From: Natronolimnohabitans innermongolicus JCM 12255
GTDB taxonomy: Archaea; Halobacteriota; Halobacteria; Halobacteriales; Natrialbaceae
Direction: 5' to 3'
Assembly: GCF_000337215.1 (NCBI RefSeq)
Contig: NZ_AOHZ01000061.1
Coordinates: 1 to 64,000 of the forward strand
Length of the DNA stretch: 64,000 bases
Positions 15,867 through 25,169 of the stretch are shown in pieces (the first letter of the stretch is position 1; every line of letters starts with the position of its first letter). A program made the translations under genes and the position numbers. The notes under the pieces were generated by a model. That model saw only the letters and a program-made list of their open reading frames with translations. It was not told where the DNA came from and made no database searches.

Positions 15867-15871
15867 AGTAG

Positions 15872-17752
15872 TCACGCCGGCCGGACCGGTTCGACGAACT
15901 CGAACCGCTCGGTGTCGACGAGTCCCCGGTTCGTGATCCGAAGCTCTGGCAGGACCGCCAGCGCGAGCAGCGACATCGTCATGAACGGCGCGTTGAGCTC
16001 ACAACCCAGTTGTTCCCAGGCGTCCTCGAGGGCCGCGACGGACTCGCAGACCGCCTCGAGCGGCCGGTCGCTCATCAGCCCGGCGATGGGCAGGGCGACC
16101 TCGGCGAGGACCTCGCCGTCGTCGACGGCGACCATTCCGCCCTCGAGTTCGAGCAGGCGCTCGGCGGCCCGGGCCATGTCCGCGTCGTCGGTGCCGACGA
16201 CGAGCAGATTGTGGCTGTCGTGGGCGACGGTCGACGCGACGGCGCCGCGGTCGAAGCCGAAGCCGCTGACGAAGCCGTAGCCGACCGAGTCGTCGGTGCC
16301 GTGGCGCTCGAAGACGAACGCTTTCGAGACGTCGCCCTCGAGCTCGACCGTCCCGTCGACGACCGGCAGCGTCCGCTGTTCGCGGCTCGTGCCGACCTGA
16401 TTCTCGTGGACGCGACAGACCTCGGCGACGACTTCGTTCACGGATTCGGGATCGTCGATCCGTTTGCCGCCGCTCTCGCCGCTCTCGGCCGACGGCGCCG
16501 GAATCGAAAACGCCGACGGCTCGGGCGCCTCGAGGGCGACGGTTTCGCGGGCCCACGCCGGGTAGCGCTCCCGGAGCGCGTCCGTGTGTTCCCCGACGGG
16601 TGGAAGCCCCGTTTCGTCGACGAGTTCGCCGTCTTCCGCGACGAGTTCCCCGTCGACCAACACGCGGGAAACGTCGACCGACGCGAGGTCCTCGAGGACG
16701 ACCACGTCGGCGATCTTGCCGGGCGAGAGCGCCCCGAGGTCGGCGTCGACGCCGTAGTACTCGGCCGCGTTGAGCGTCACGGCCTGAATGGCCGTCACCG
16801 GATCGAGGCCGTTTTCGATGGCGACCCGGAGCACCCGATCGAGGTGGCCGTCCTCGACGATGGTGTCGGGGTGGGTGTCGTCCGTGACCAACAGGAGGTG
16901 GCGCGTGTCGACGTCGGTCTCGGTGACCGCTTTCACCGTCTCCGGAACGTCCTCCCACGCCGACCCCTGTCTGAGCTGGGTCCAGACCCCGCGCCGGAGC
17001 TTCTCGAGGGCTTCCTCGCGGCGCACGGACTCGTGGCAGGCGGTGATCCCCGAGGCGACGAACGCGTCGAGGGCCCCGCCGGTGTCGCGGCTCGCGTAGT
17101 GGCCCGTCGCGACGACGCCGGCGTCGTAGGTCGCGGCCAGCTTCCGGTGGACCTCCTCGTCGCCGTGGACGACGCCGGGGTAGTTCATCATCTCGCCGAG
17201 GGCGAGCACCTCGTCCCACTCGAGGGCCTCGGCCACGTCGTCGGCGTCGATCTCCGCGCCGGCGTCCTCGAAGCCCGGCGCGGCCGGCACGCAGGAAGGG
17301 ATCGTACAGTAGGTCTTCAGCGGCAGGTCAGCCCCCTCGTCGAGCAACAGTCGGATTCCCTCGAGGCCGAGGACGTTGCCGATCTCGTGGGGATCCACGA
17401 ACACGCCCGTTGTCCCCGTCGGCACGACGCCGCGGGCGAATCCGGTCGGCGTGACCATGCTCGACTCGATGTGGACGTGCGTGTCGAGAAAGCCGGGCGC
17501 GAGGTAGGCGCCGTCGACGTCGATCTCGGTCGTGTCGGGGCCGGCGTCGACCGCTCCCGTCTCCGTGACGCGAGCGATTCGTCCCGCGGCGATGACGAGG
17601 TCCATCCCTCGCTGGATCTCGCCGGTGTGGACGTTCACCAGTCGACCGTTCCGAACGATCGTCTCCGGCGGGTCGTCCCCCCGGGCGACCGCCGCGAGCG
17701 CCTGCGAGCTGTTTTCGAGCGTACCGTTCGTTCGCGTCGAGACGTACTCCAT
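15872..17752 (-). CDS. ade: Adenine deaminase
   Basis: 626 aa. Converts adenine to hypoxanthine and ammonia (purine salvage). Amidohydrolase fold: metal motif HVH at residues 92-94 (GFLDTHVHIESSM), GTTGVFVDPHEIGNV, GVVATGHYA, and LLVTDDTHPDTI carrying the catalytic Asp. The C-terminal domain unique to adenine deaminases is present (VAHDSHNLLVVGTDDADMARA; GGMVAVDDGEVLAEVALPIAGLMS). Length is somewhat above the bacterial 570-590 aa because of an N-terminal extension. The final codons meet the right end of the IS remnant, so the natural C-terminus may have been slightly altered. Confidence 0.95.
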   Translation of the reverse strand: MEYVSTRTNGTLENSSQALAAVARGDDPPETIVRNGRLVNVHTGEIQRGMDLVIAAGRIARVTETGAVDAGPDTTEIDVDGAYLAPGFLDTHVHIESSMVTPTGFARGVVPTGTTGVFVDPHEIGNVLGLEGIRLLLDEGADLPLKTYCTIPSCVPAAPGFEDAGAEIDADDVAEALEWDEVLALGEMMNYPGVVHGDEEVHRKLAATYDAGVVATGHYASRDTGGALDAFVASGITACHESVRREEALEKLRRGVWTQLRQGSAWEDVPETVKAVTETDVDTRHLLLVTDDTHPDTIVEDGHLDRVLRVAIENGLDPVTAIQAVTLNAAEYYGVDADLGALSPGKIADVVVLEDLASVDVSRVLVDGELVAEDGELVDETGLPPVGEHTDALRERYPAWARETVALEAPEPSAFSIPAPSAESGESGGKRIDDPESVNEVVAEVCRVHENQVGTSREQRTLPVVDGTVELEGDVSKAFVFERHGTDDSVGYGFVSGFGFDRGAVASTVAHDSHNLLVVGTDDADMARAAERLLELEGGMVAVDDGEVLAEVALPIAGLMSDRPLEAVCESVAALEDAWEQLGCELNAPFMTMSLLALAVLPELRITNRGLVDTERFEFVEPVRPA

Positions 17753-17857
17753 GCACGTGCGTACGCAACACCTCGAGTAACGTTGCCGAAGACGGCGAAT
17801 ACGGCCCGTACTTTCGCCCGGAGATGCTTTTCGACGACGTCGGTTCGGGGATCCGGC

Positions 17858-18601
17858 TCAGAATCCGTCGGCGTACTTATCCCGTCGGTTGACGTCGATC
17901 TCGCTGACGCTCGAGCCCTCCCGACTGGCCGCGAACAGAACGGCCTCGGCGACCTCTTCGGGTTCGCTGGCCTCGCCCTCTTCGAAGTGCTCTTCGAACG
18001 TCTTCCCGTCGGTCGCTTCGAACGCCGAGCGAACTTCGGCCGGGTTGACGATCGTGACGCCGACGTCGTCGTCGCCGACTTGCGCGGCGACGCTCTTGGC
18101 GAAGCCGCGAGTCCACCACTTCGTCGCCGCGTAGATCGGGTTGAACGATCGTGGATACTTGCCGGCGAAGCTACCGACGTAGATCAGGTGGCCGTCGGTC
18201 TCGCGGACGTGGGGAATCGCCGCCCGCGTCGCGTAGAAGAGCCCGTCGACGTTGGTCTCCTGCATCGTCTCGTACTCGTCGGTGGTCATCTCCTCGAGGT
18301 CGCTCCCGCGGGAGAGGCCGGCGTTGTTGACGAGGACGTCGATCCCGCCGAACGCGTCGACGGTCTCGTCGATCAGCGCGTCGACCTCGTCCTCCTCGCG
18401 GACGTTCGTCGGTACGACCAGCGTTTCGACCCCGTGGTCGGCCTCGAGTTCGGCGGCGAGGTCCGCGAGGCGATCCTCGCTACGGGCGGCGAGCACGACG
18501 GACGCCCCGGCGGCGGCGAACTCGCGACAGGTCGCGGCGCCGATACCCGAACTCGCACCCGTGACGATGGCGGTTTTGCCCTCGAGTGACGTTCGTACCA
18601 T
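17858..18601 (-). CDS. Short-chain dehydrogenase/reductase
   Basis: 247 aa, typical length. NAD(P)-binding motif TGASSGIG at residues 14-21, NNAG near residue 90, catalytic Ser in IYVGSFAGKY and YxxxK in IYAATKWW. The Arg after the glycine motif (VLAARSEDRL) is compatible with NADP(H). The C-terminal NPAEVRSAF is a normal SDR substrate loop. Substrate cannot be told. Own promoter is likely; the upstream region carries tandem repeats. Confidence 0.93.
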   Translation of the reverse strand: MVRTSLEGKTAIVTGASSGIGAATCREFAAAGASVVLAARSEDRLADLAAELEADHGVETLVVPTNVREEDEVDALIDETVDAFGGIDVLVNNAGLSRGSDLEEMTTDEYETMQETNVDGLFYATRAAIPHVRETDGHLIYVGSFAGKYPRSFNPIYAATKWWTRGFAKSVAAQVGDDDVGVTIVNPAEVRSAFEATDGKTFEEHFEEGEASEPEEVAEAVLFAASREGSSVSEIDVNRRDKYADGF

Positions 18602-19101
18602 ATCGAGGGTTCTCGACGGCCGGAGGCTAAAAATCGCGGTTTGCGGTAGTTTTCTGGTGGTGCTGGGACGTGACTCGGGGGACGTGACTCGAGGGAGGGA
18701 CTCGATGATGTGATCGAGGGAACGCGTGATGTGATCGAGGGAACGCGTGATGTGATCGAGGGAACGCGTGATGTGATCGAGTGAACGCGAAGTGGATCGC
18801 CCGTGTCAGCGTTCGCGCACACTCCTAACGGATTTCACCTCGAGCTTGCGGGGCAGTGAGTTTGGTCGTCAGCGAGCTTGTCGGGCAGCGAGTGTAGGCG
18901 TTAGAAGTTTACTCATCAGCGAGCTACCGACACGGTCGTGGCAACGAGGAGTCCCACGCCCTCCCCATCCGACTCGTTCACTCCCGTCGGTCGTTCACTC
19001 GTCCCTCGCGAGTCGACCCGCGGCTCGCCGTTCGCTCGCCGCGGCTCTGCGCGCCGAAACTACGCTGTTCGGTGGGCGTGGGCGATCCCGGAATCAGCCG
19101 C
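18602..19101. other. 500-bp gene-free stretch with repeats
   Basis: No gene recognised. It holds the 21-nt tandem repeats (18710-18789), two imperfect copies of cgagcttg-cggggcagtgag/cgagcttg-tcgggcagcgag at about 18841-18895, and a C/G-rich section with repeated ctcg/cgag words up to the end of the carboxypeptidase gene. Open frames here are low-complexity and look non-coding. Confidence 0.6.
18710..18789. repeat. Tandem 21-nt repeat, nearly four copies
   Basis: Units start at 18710, 18731, 18752 and 18773. Each begins gtgatcgaggg and continues aacgcgtga; the fourth carries gtgatcgagtgaacgcg and then diverges. The first three are identical. Being a multiple of three, it reads on the minus strand as ITSRVPS repeats, but no gene surrounds it. 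Confidence 0.85.
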
Positions 19102-20631
19102 TCAGTACCCCTCGATCCCGTACAGGTCGCCGTACTTCGACTCGACGTACTCGAGGAACGGATCGGCGGTCAGTGCCTCGCCGGTGGCGCGCTCGATCAG
19201 TTCCTGGGTCGTGTACTGCTTGCCGTGCTGGTGGACGTTCTCGCGGAGCCAGCCGTTGAGTTCCTCGAAGTCGCCCTCGCGGACGTCGTCGTCGAACGAG
19301 CCGAGTTCGTCCTCGGCGGCCGCGTACAGTTGCGCCGCGAGGACGGAGCCGAGCGAGTACGTCGGGAAGTAGCCGAACGAGCCGTGCGACCAGTGGATGT
19401 CCTGCAGGCAGCTCTCGGCGTCGGTTTCGGGGCGGACGCCCAGGTACTCCTCGTACTTGTCGTTCCACGTTTCGGGGACGTCCTCGACCGCGAGGTCGCC
19501 CGATATCAGGTCGCGTTCGATCTCGAAGCGGATGACGATGTGGAGGTGGTAGGTCAGCTCGTCGGCCTCGGTCCGAATGAGGTTGTCGTCGTAGACCTGA
19601 TTCGCGGCCTCGTAGGCGTCTTCGGGCGAGACGTCCTCGAGTTCGGGGACGCGCTCGCGGGCGATCGGGAGGAAGTGTTCCCAGAAGGCTCGAGAGCGAC
19701 CGACGTGGTTCTCCCAGAGTCGCGACTGGGATTCGTGGACCGAGAGGTCGCGGGCTTCACCGAGCGGCGTGGCGTAGCCGTCGTCGGGGAGCCCGAGCGT
19801 GTAGTTCGCGTGGCCGAACTCGTGGATTGTCGACGTAATGGAACCGAGCAGGTCGTCTTCCTCGAAGCGAGTGGTCACCCGGGCGTCGAACTGCGTCCCG
19901 GTGGAGAACGGGTGGGGGGCGGTGTCGAGGCGGCCGCGATCCCAGTCGTAGCCCAGCGAGTCGAGCGCGTCGCGGGCGAGGGCCTCTTGCTCGTCGTCGT
20001 CGAACTCGCCGGCGAAGGCGTCCGTGGTCAGTTCCGCGTCGCTCTCGTCGACCGCCTCGATCAGCGCCACCAGTTCGTCGCGCAGGCGCTCGAGGACGCG
20101 CTCGGCCGTCTCGAGGTCGATGTACGGTTCGTAGTCCGAAAACAGCACCTCGTAGGGGTCGGCGTCGGGGTCGATGTGATTCGCATACTCCCGCTTGAGT
20201 TCGACCAGGTCCTCGAGGACGGGCGCGAACGCCTCGAAGTCGTCCGCCTCTTTCGCCTGCTTCCACTTCGGGTGGGCGTTGGCCGTCGTCTCCGAGATCT
20301 CGGCGACGAGTTCCTGCGGGACGCTGGTCTCGCGGTCGTAGCGCCGACGGACCTCGCGGACGACGGCGGCTTGCTCGTCGTCCAGTTCGGCGTCCTCGAG
20401 TTCGTCGAGCAAGTCGCCGGTCTCGTCGGCGGTCAGCAGTTCGTGGCCGAGCGAGGACAGCGTCGAGAGCTGCTGGGCTCGAGCGGGCGTCCCCGCCTCG
20501 GGCATTACGACTTCCTGGTCCCACTGGAGGACGCCCGCCGCGTTCGAGACGTTCGCGATTCGTCGGACGCGCTCCTCGAACTGGTCGTAGGTGTCCGGAG
20601 TCGACTCCTGTGAGGGCTGATCGGTCGCCAT
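19102..20631 (-). CDS. M32 family metallocarboxypeptidase
   Basis: 509 aa, the usual length of Taq/Pfu-type carboxypeptidases that remove C-terminal amino acids. Zinc motif HEFGH at residues 270-274 (STIHEFGHANYT), the downstream Glu in VHESQSRLWENHVG, and the M32 signatures HPFSTG and RFEIERDLISGDL. The N-terminal helical lid begins at YDQFEERVRRIANV. All catalytic residues are present. Cytoplasmic; peptide recycling. It is divergent from a small membrane protein gene, with 258 bp between them. Confidence 0.95.
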   Translation of the reverse strand: MATDQPSQESTPDTYDQFEERVRRIANVSNAAGVLQWDQEVVMPEAGTPARAQQLSTLSSLGHELLTADETGDLLDELEDAELDDEQAAVVREVRRRYDRETSVPQELVAEISETTANAHPKWKQAKEADDFEAFAPVLEDLVELKREYANHIDPDADPYEVLFSDYEPYIDLETAERVLERLRDELVALIEAVDESDAELTTDAFAGEFDDDEQEALARDALDSLGYDWDRGRLDTAPHPFSTGTQFDARVTTRFEEDDLLGSITSTIHEFGHANYTLGLPDDGYATPLGEARDLSVHESQSRLWENHVGRSRAFWEHFLPIARERVPELEDVSPEDAYEAANQVYDDNLIRTEADELTYHLHIVIRFEIERDLISGDLAVEDVPETWNDKYEEYLGVRPETDAESCLQDIHWSHGSFGYFPTYSLGSVLAAQLYAAAEDELGSFDDDVREGDFEELNGWLRENVHQHGKQYTTQELIERATGEALTADPFLEYVESKYGDLYGIEGY

Positions 20632-20889
20632 TGGCTCCCGATACGGCTGGCCGTCGTATCAACGTGGCGCTACACCGCGGACAGCGGTTGACTCCGGTTC
20701 CGCGAGCACTGTCGATGCCGAGCGACCAATATCGTGTCCGATTTACGATAGATCGGGCGAGGAGAGTGTTTGGGATCTGTTTCAGTGGCGCGTTCCGACG
20801 CTCTGCTGTCGATTCTCGAGTTCGGCGAGGATTGTACGGAACGTGCAAGCAGTGGCGTATTCCGGAGCGCTGACGTATGTCTCGTTGCT

Positions 20890-21246
20890 ATGGTCGTCGC
20901 ATCAGCGATCGTGTTCCTCGTTAGCCTGCTAATCGGCGCGTTGGGTATCTACGTCGGCGCCCGCATCATCGTGGGCGCGGGCGACTACGACCACGCGATC
21001 GTCACCGCGTTGATCGGGGCGGTCGTCTGGGCCGTCGTCGGCTTCTTCGTGGGGTGGATACCCCTGTTGGGGCCGCTACTGGCCTTGCTCGCGTACATCG
21101 CCGTGATCAACTTCCAGTACCCCGGCGACTGGACGGCCGCGGCGATGATCGGCCTCGTCGCCTGGGCGACGATCCTGGTCGTCCTGTACGCGCTCGCGGC
21201 GCTCGGAATCACCGGCTTCGAAGCCGTTGGCGTTCCGGGCGTCTGA
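20890..21246 (+). CDS. Conserved membrane protein
   Basis: 118 aa starting MVVASAIVFLVSLLIGALGI. Four hydrophobic helices fill the sequence; small Gly-rich turns (GAGDYDHAIVTALIG) recall DUF-type integral membrane proteins found across haloarchaea. No function can be assigned. The ATG at 20890 is preferred to an upstream reading (20770) because the extra residues are not hydrophobic and look like leader DNA. Confidence 0.75.
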   Translation: MVVASAIVFLVSLLIGALGIYVGARIIVGAGDYDHAIVTALIGAVVWAVVGFFVGWIPLLGPLLALLAYIAVINFQYPGDWTAAAMIGLVAWATILVVLYALAALGITGFEAVGVPGV

Positions 21247-21333
21247 CGGGCGCAGAAACGTCCGTCCGACGGTTACACGAACGGTATTTTTCGGCCGGTA
21301 AACGCAATCGCTGTCGCGAAATAGCGTCGGCAG

Positions 21334-21717
21334 TCAGCGCTGTATCTGCGCGACGAAATCGTCGGCGTCGCCGTCGAACTCCCGGACTGACTCGAGTACG
21401 GTACGCAACTCGTCACACCGTCGCGTCGGCGTGACCGCGCCTGCCTCGTGATCGAAGTCGACGAGGCGGTAGTCGGCGAGTCGCGGCAGTTTCTCGTGGT
21501 GCAGTCGAATCGCGGCCTGCTCGTCGTCGAAGCGGTCCTCGAGTTCGGAGATCGGAACGGTTCCGCCGCGCTCGGTCAGGAGATAGAGGATGTATCGCGT
21601 CTGCTCGTCGGCGAGTAACTGGAAGAAGTCCTCGAGTTCGAGAGGGAGGTCGGTCGACGCATCGGTGCCCGCGTTTAGGGCGAACTGATCGACGTTCGAT
21701 CCGGCGTCTGGTTTCAT
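21334..21717 (-). CDS. HTH transcriptional regulator (DUF7344-like)
   Basis: 127 aa from MKPDAGSNVDQF. A winged-helix domain is seen in the core: LADEQTRYILYLLTERGGTVPISELEDRF, then AAIRLHHEKLPRLADYRLVDFD and a wing GAVTPTRR. This pattern (hydrophobic helix, recognition helix with LHHxKLP, turn, wing) is the one named DUF7344 in many haloarchaeal regulators. The longer upstream reading to 21822 adds Cys/His-rich residues with no support. Probably a local repressor; target not known. Confidence 0.82.
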   Translation of the reverse strand: MKPDAGSNVDQFALNAGTDASTDLPLELEDFFQLLADEQTRYILYLLTERGGTVPISELEDRFDDEQAAIRLHHEKLPRLADYRLVDFDHEAGAVTPTRRCDELRTVLESVREFDGDADDFVAQIQR

Positions 21718-22100
21718 ACCGAACACCAAGCGACGAAAGGGTTGTAAACGCTGCTCCAACCTATGTTGGCAGTGTCGGTGAAAGGACATGTCATGTGATG
21801 ACACGCAGCGTGGGAGGCTCAAACGGAAGGTGAGTGATTTTACATAAGGCGTGAAACGAGCCAGAGATGAGGCAACGGACGGTTCTGCCCCGAGAACGCG
21901 ATCCCGTCGGCGTGTAAGAGTATCGGCGTCATTTCGCTCGTGTGAGCGCGACGCAGTGATAGGCTATCGATGGACCTCGATGCGGACGAGGCGCAGTATT
22001 TCGGCTGCAGGAAACGGCGTCGAAGTTCGAATACAGCGTCGTAATCCGAAGGCTGCCGGAACGAGCGCAACGTTATATATCTGCGAGAGCATCCAGTATT
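21718..22100. promoter_or_regulatory. Divergent promoter region
   Basis: 383 bp between two divergent regulator genes. A clear TATA box, gttatatatc (22071-22080), lies 21-30 nt before the ATG at 22101, so the plus-strand gene is probably leaderless. Apart from that no gene or repeat was recognised. Confidence 0.5.
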
Positions 22101-23102
22101 ATGACACCTTGGGGGAACGACGAATCGGGGAACCTCTCCGCAGACGACGCTTTCGCGATCCTGGCCAATCAAACACGCTTCGAGATCGTCCAGACGCTGT
22201 GGGAACTGTACGAACCGGACGATCCGGCCAACGTGGTCAAGTTCGCGGACCTGTACGATGGGGATAACGCGGTTTCGTTCTCGGAACTGTACGACACGGT
22301 CGACTATAACGACACCGGGAACTTCAACTACCATCTCGAACAGCTCACCGGTCACTTCGTCCGCCAGTCGGACAGCGGGTACGAACTCACCGAAGCCGGC
22401 TTCGAGATCGTCCGGGCGGTCCTCGCGGGAACGGTCCGCGAGCGCCCGCGTCCTGACGCTGTGGAGATCGACGCAAACTGTCCCCGGTGCGACGCCCCTG
22501 TCGTCGCTGATTACGAAAACCACCACTTGAGCGTCTCGTGTAGTCAGTGTCCGGGCATCTGGCAGAACGTGACGGGCGAGGACGGCGTCCTCTTTACGTT
22601 CCCGCTTCCGCCGGCAGGGCTGTCTAACAGAACACCGGACGAGGTGTTCTACGCGACGCTCGTGTTCAATTTAAATCGAATCAGATCGTTTATCGACGGC
22701 GTCTGCCCCTACTGCTCAGGACCGGTTCATGAGTCGCTCGACGTCTGTGAGGAGCACGACCCTCGCGACCGGGGCGGGTGTCCGCAGTGTCACCGTCAGC
22801 ACGCAGTCGAAGTCGCGGAAGTCTGCCACCAGTGCAAGGCGGTCGCTCGCGGACCACTCGCGATCGCGATCCTCTCGCACCCGGCCGTGGCGGCATTCTA
22901 CCATGATCGCGGATTCGAGCACCGGTTTGCGTCCTGGGAGACGTTCAGTCGCGCACAGACTGTCGAGGAGTCAATTCTCGAGACAGACTCGTTACGCATC
23001 CGGCTCACGGTTCCCTGTGAAGGCGACCGACTGCGATTGACGCTCGACGAGTCGCTCTCGATCGTCGAGGCCGTCCAAGAGACCTCGCTGGAGCGGGACT
23101 GA
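22101..23102 (+). CDS. Winged-helix regulator with zinc ribbons
   Basis: 333 aa. An ArsR-like winged helix forms the N-terminus (DDAFAILANQTRFEIVQTLWE; the recognition region FSELYDTVDYNDTGNFNYHL; wing SGYELTEAGFEIVRAV). The rest contains four Cys-pair knuckles: CPRC, CSQC, CPYC with a later C-E-H, and CPQCH with CHQC, consistent with one or two zinc sites, then a beta-rich C-terminal domain. The overall plan (HTH plus zinc-binding domain, about 330 aa) is common in haloarchaea. Role: DNA-binding regulator, perhaps metal- or redox-responsive; this is an inference. Confidence 0.85.
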   Translation: MTPWGNDESGNLSADDAFAILANQTRFEIVQTLWELYEPDDPANVVKFADLYDGDNAVSFSELYDTVDYNDTGNFNYHLEQLTGHFVRQSDSGYELTEAGFEIVRAVLAGTVRERPRPDAVEIDANCPRCDAPVVADYENHHLSVSCSQCPGIWQNVTGEDGVLFTFPLPPAGLSNRTPDEVFYATLVFNLNRIRSFIDGVCPYCSGPVHESLDVCEEHDPRDRGGCPQCHRQHAVEVAEVCHQCKAVARGPLAIAILSHPAVAAFYHDRGFEHRFASWETFSRAQTVEESILETDSLRIRLTVPCEGDRLRLTLDESLSIVEAVQETSLERD

Positions 23103-23258
23103 CGCTGTCGAGAACCGATGGCAGCCGCGGCTCGATCATCGGCTTCGGGAGTCCACCGGCAGAATGGGGCAATATGGGCTGTACTGGGGTACAGTAACTT
23201 CACCGTCAGTAATATAATACAGCGTACACTTATCTGTCAGATCCGCGAAGTCGAGTCG

Positions 23259-23903
23259 ATGTCACGCGGGAAATACCGACGGCAGGTACTGGCACTGATC
23301 GGATGTAGTTCGGGGGCGATGCTGGCCGGATGCTCGAGCGGAAGCGACGACGGAACGACCAGCGGTAGCAGCGATAGCAACGGCGGTGACGAGAATACCG
23401 AAGAGTCGACGACCGAGGTGCCGGACGACCTGACCGCCGCCGACGTACTCGCCGAGGACGAGGTATCGGGGTTCGTCGCGGAGTTCGAGGCCGGTGACGA
23501 GAACCCGATAACCGGTACCCAGATCGTTCACGAGGAGGACTTCTACCTCGACGAAGAGACTAGTGGCGTCGAACGGTACGCCGTCGGTGACTCGATCTAC
23601 ATCGTCCACCGCGGCGGGTGTGACGTCGAAGACCGCGGCGATTCGAACGAGATGAACGACGCCTACGTCCCCGCTGAGCCGGCCCGCGGGCACTCGCTCG
23701 AGGACGTCCCCGTCTCGCACTCGACGACCGTCGACGGTGAAGCGGTCTACGTGATCGAACCCGACGAGCTAACGACGATGTACGTCAGCACCGAGACGGG
23801 CTACCGGGTGCGCATGGAGTCCGGTCCGAGCACCGTCGCGGAGTTCCACTCGTGGGGAGAGACGGATCCGATCGAGCCACCAGAGGAAGACTGCGGTATT
23901 TGA
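23259..23903 (+). CDS. Predicted lipoprotein
   Basis: 214 aa. Signal MSRGKYRRQVLALIGCSSGA with lipobox LAGC (Cys25) followed by a Ser/Gly/Asp-rich linker; the RR pair followed by hydrophobic residues suggests Tat export. The mature part (about residues 60-214) is acidic with no family recognised; two Cys residues (GGCDVEDRG and EEDCGI) might form a disulfide. Promoter: AT-rich gtaatataataca at about 23210-23222. Function unknown. Confidence 0.75.
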   Translation: MSRGKYRRQVLALIGCSSGAMLAGCSSGSDDGTTSGSSDSNGGDENTEESTTEVPDDLTAADVLAEDEVSGFVAEFEAGDENPITGTQIVHEEDFYLDEETSGVERYAVGDSIYIVHRGGCDVEDRGDSNEMNDAYVPAEPARGHSLEDVPVSHSTTVDGEAVYVIEPDELTTMYVSTETGYRVRMESGPSTVAEFHSWGETDPIEPPEEDCGI

Positions 23904-24185
23904 AGGCCGCGGGTGGCTGACGGAAGCCGACAGCGGGTCGAAATGGCGACTCCCGCACTCGTTCAACAGTAGAACACGATGACGACCCGTACCCAGGTGA
24001 GGATCGACCCGTTCGCCATCTGGGTTCGGGTTCCTTCCGACGGTTTCGACGACGGAGGTCGATATGTTCGACCGTCTCGACGGTGTCGGTCCGTCACCGT
24101 TCGTCGTGTCAGTACGAACTTGATCGGCGTTTCGCACCAAGGTGGAGCAATCGGGCGTCCGATTCCACGTCGTCGAGACGACGGA

Positions 24186-25169
24186 TCACCCCGGCGTGCC
24201 CACACCGGGTTCGTCCTCGACGACGTCGTCCACCGGCTCCGGCGCCGGCTCACCCTCTTTTTCGGCCCGACTCACGACGTCGGCGAACGTGCTCGAGCGG
24301 TCGGCGATGTAATCCATCGTCTCGCTGTCCGGGCTCTCGCCGTCGGCCTCGACGAGGTACGTCGTGATCACGACCGTCTTGATCCACGGCGAGAGGAGGC
24401 CGAAGTACCCGACGGCCACGAACCCGCCGATGACGAGCCAGACGACGGTCTCGACGATCGTCCCGAACCCGCCGAGAGCTCCTGACAGCACCGCCAGGCC
24501 GCCGACGAACGCGAGCATGGTACCTTGCATCCCGAGCACAATCAACAGCGTCGAGCCGAGCACGGGCTTCCAGGTCTTCCCGTAGAGGACGATACCGTCG
24601 CGGGCAGCCGTCCAGGTTTCCTTCTCATCGTGTAAGAACATGTGAGCCAGGATGGCCTGGTCGATGTACGACGCCGCCAGTCCGATCGCTTGCGTCACGA
24701 TTCCCATCAGCTGTCGCAATGCGGGGACGAAATCCGCCAGCTGTCCGAGGGAGGCGACGGCCTTGTTGAACTGTTTGAGTACCGTTTTGATGACCTGATC
24801 GACGGCGAACAGCGCGCTGGCTTCGACGAACCGATCGGACACCTGCTGTTTGCCGAACTGGAGTTGATTGTCCGGAACCTCGCCCGTCTCGACGACGTGT
24901 GCGATGACGGCGATGTGGCCGGCGGTGACCAGATAGAGGACGTACCGGTGGAGTAGTTTGACGAGTCCACCGAACACCACAGTCGCCAGGAGGATCAACA
25001 CCAGCCCGATCACCCCCGAGACGCCGATCGAACCGAACAGGATCCAGAGGACGAGCCCGAACCAGAGGACCGCGAGCAGTGCGAACCCTACGCCGACCGC
25101 GAACCGGACCGCGACCCACGGCATCGTCTTCAGGAATATACTCGTTGCCTTGCCGAAGTGTAGTACCAT
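24186..25169 (-). CDS. Polytopic membrane protein, haloarchaeal family
   Basis: 327 aa from the ATG at 25169 (MVLHFGKATSIFLK); the upstream reading starts with TTG and overlaps the promoter. About six membrane helices: three in residues 15-100 and three in 210-280, separated by an amphipathic region. The block VRFAVGVGFALLAVLWFGLVL is typical of membrane-embedded domains annotated only as hypothetical. A TATA-like sequence (attaatatcgg on the minus strand, about 25193-25203) is 25-30 nt upstream. C-terminus acidic. Function unknown. Confidence 0.75.
   Translation of the reverse strand: MVLHFGKATSIFLKTMPWVAVRFAVGVGFALLAVLWFGLVLWILFGSIGVSGVIGLVLILLATVVFGGLVKLLHRYVLYLVTAGHIAVIAHVVETGEVPDNQLQFGKQQVSDRFVEASALFAVDQVIKTVLKQFNKAVASLGQLADFVPALRQLMGIVTQAIGLAASYIDQAILAHMFLHDEKETWTAARDGIVLYGKTWKPVLGSTLLIVLGMQGTMLAFVGGLAVLSGALGGFGTIVETVVWLVIGGFVAVGYFGLLSPWIKTVVITTYLVEADGESPDSETMDYIADRSSTFADVVSRAEKEGEPAPEPVDDVVEDEPGVGTPG

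Larger units (their letters stand above)
15301..15871 (+). pseudogene. tnpB: 5'-truncated TnpB (IS200/IS605, IS1341-type) remnant
   Basis: Only the C-terminal half of a TnpB RNA-guided endonuclease remains, from VHQVANELVARARERNAVVV onward. Visible parts: the RuvC-II region (VVFGDMTGLR, where most TnpBs have Glu before Asp), the block THKMPYAKLANILTYKAHLDG, a zinc-finger CWRCGSQNTS with a second pair reduced to CCKYG, the RuvC-III-like DDNADKNG, and the family C-terminus ending SPRLQSWE. The N-terminal RuvC-I half and any tnpA are gone, so it cannot be active. An in-frame insertion of 17 codons made of two hairpins interrupts NGVF/NIGKRA. The frame ends at the right-end hairpin, which touches the adenine deaminase stop codon. 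Confidence 0.88.

Noticed and set aside
18710-18789. Short direct repeats considered as a CRISPR array
   Set aside because: Units are contiguous without spacers and only 21 nt long; no cas1/cas2 nearby.
21840-22526. 228-aa minus-strand frame
   Set aside because: Antisense to the zinc-ribbon regulator and crosses its TATA box; no domain seen.
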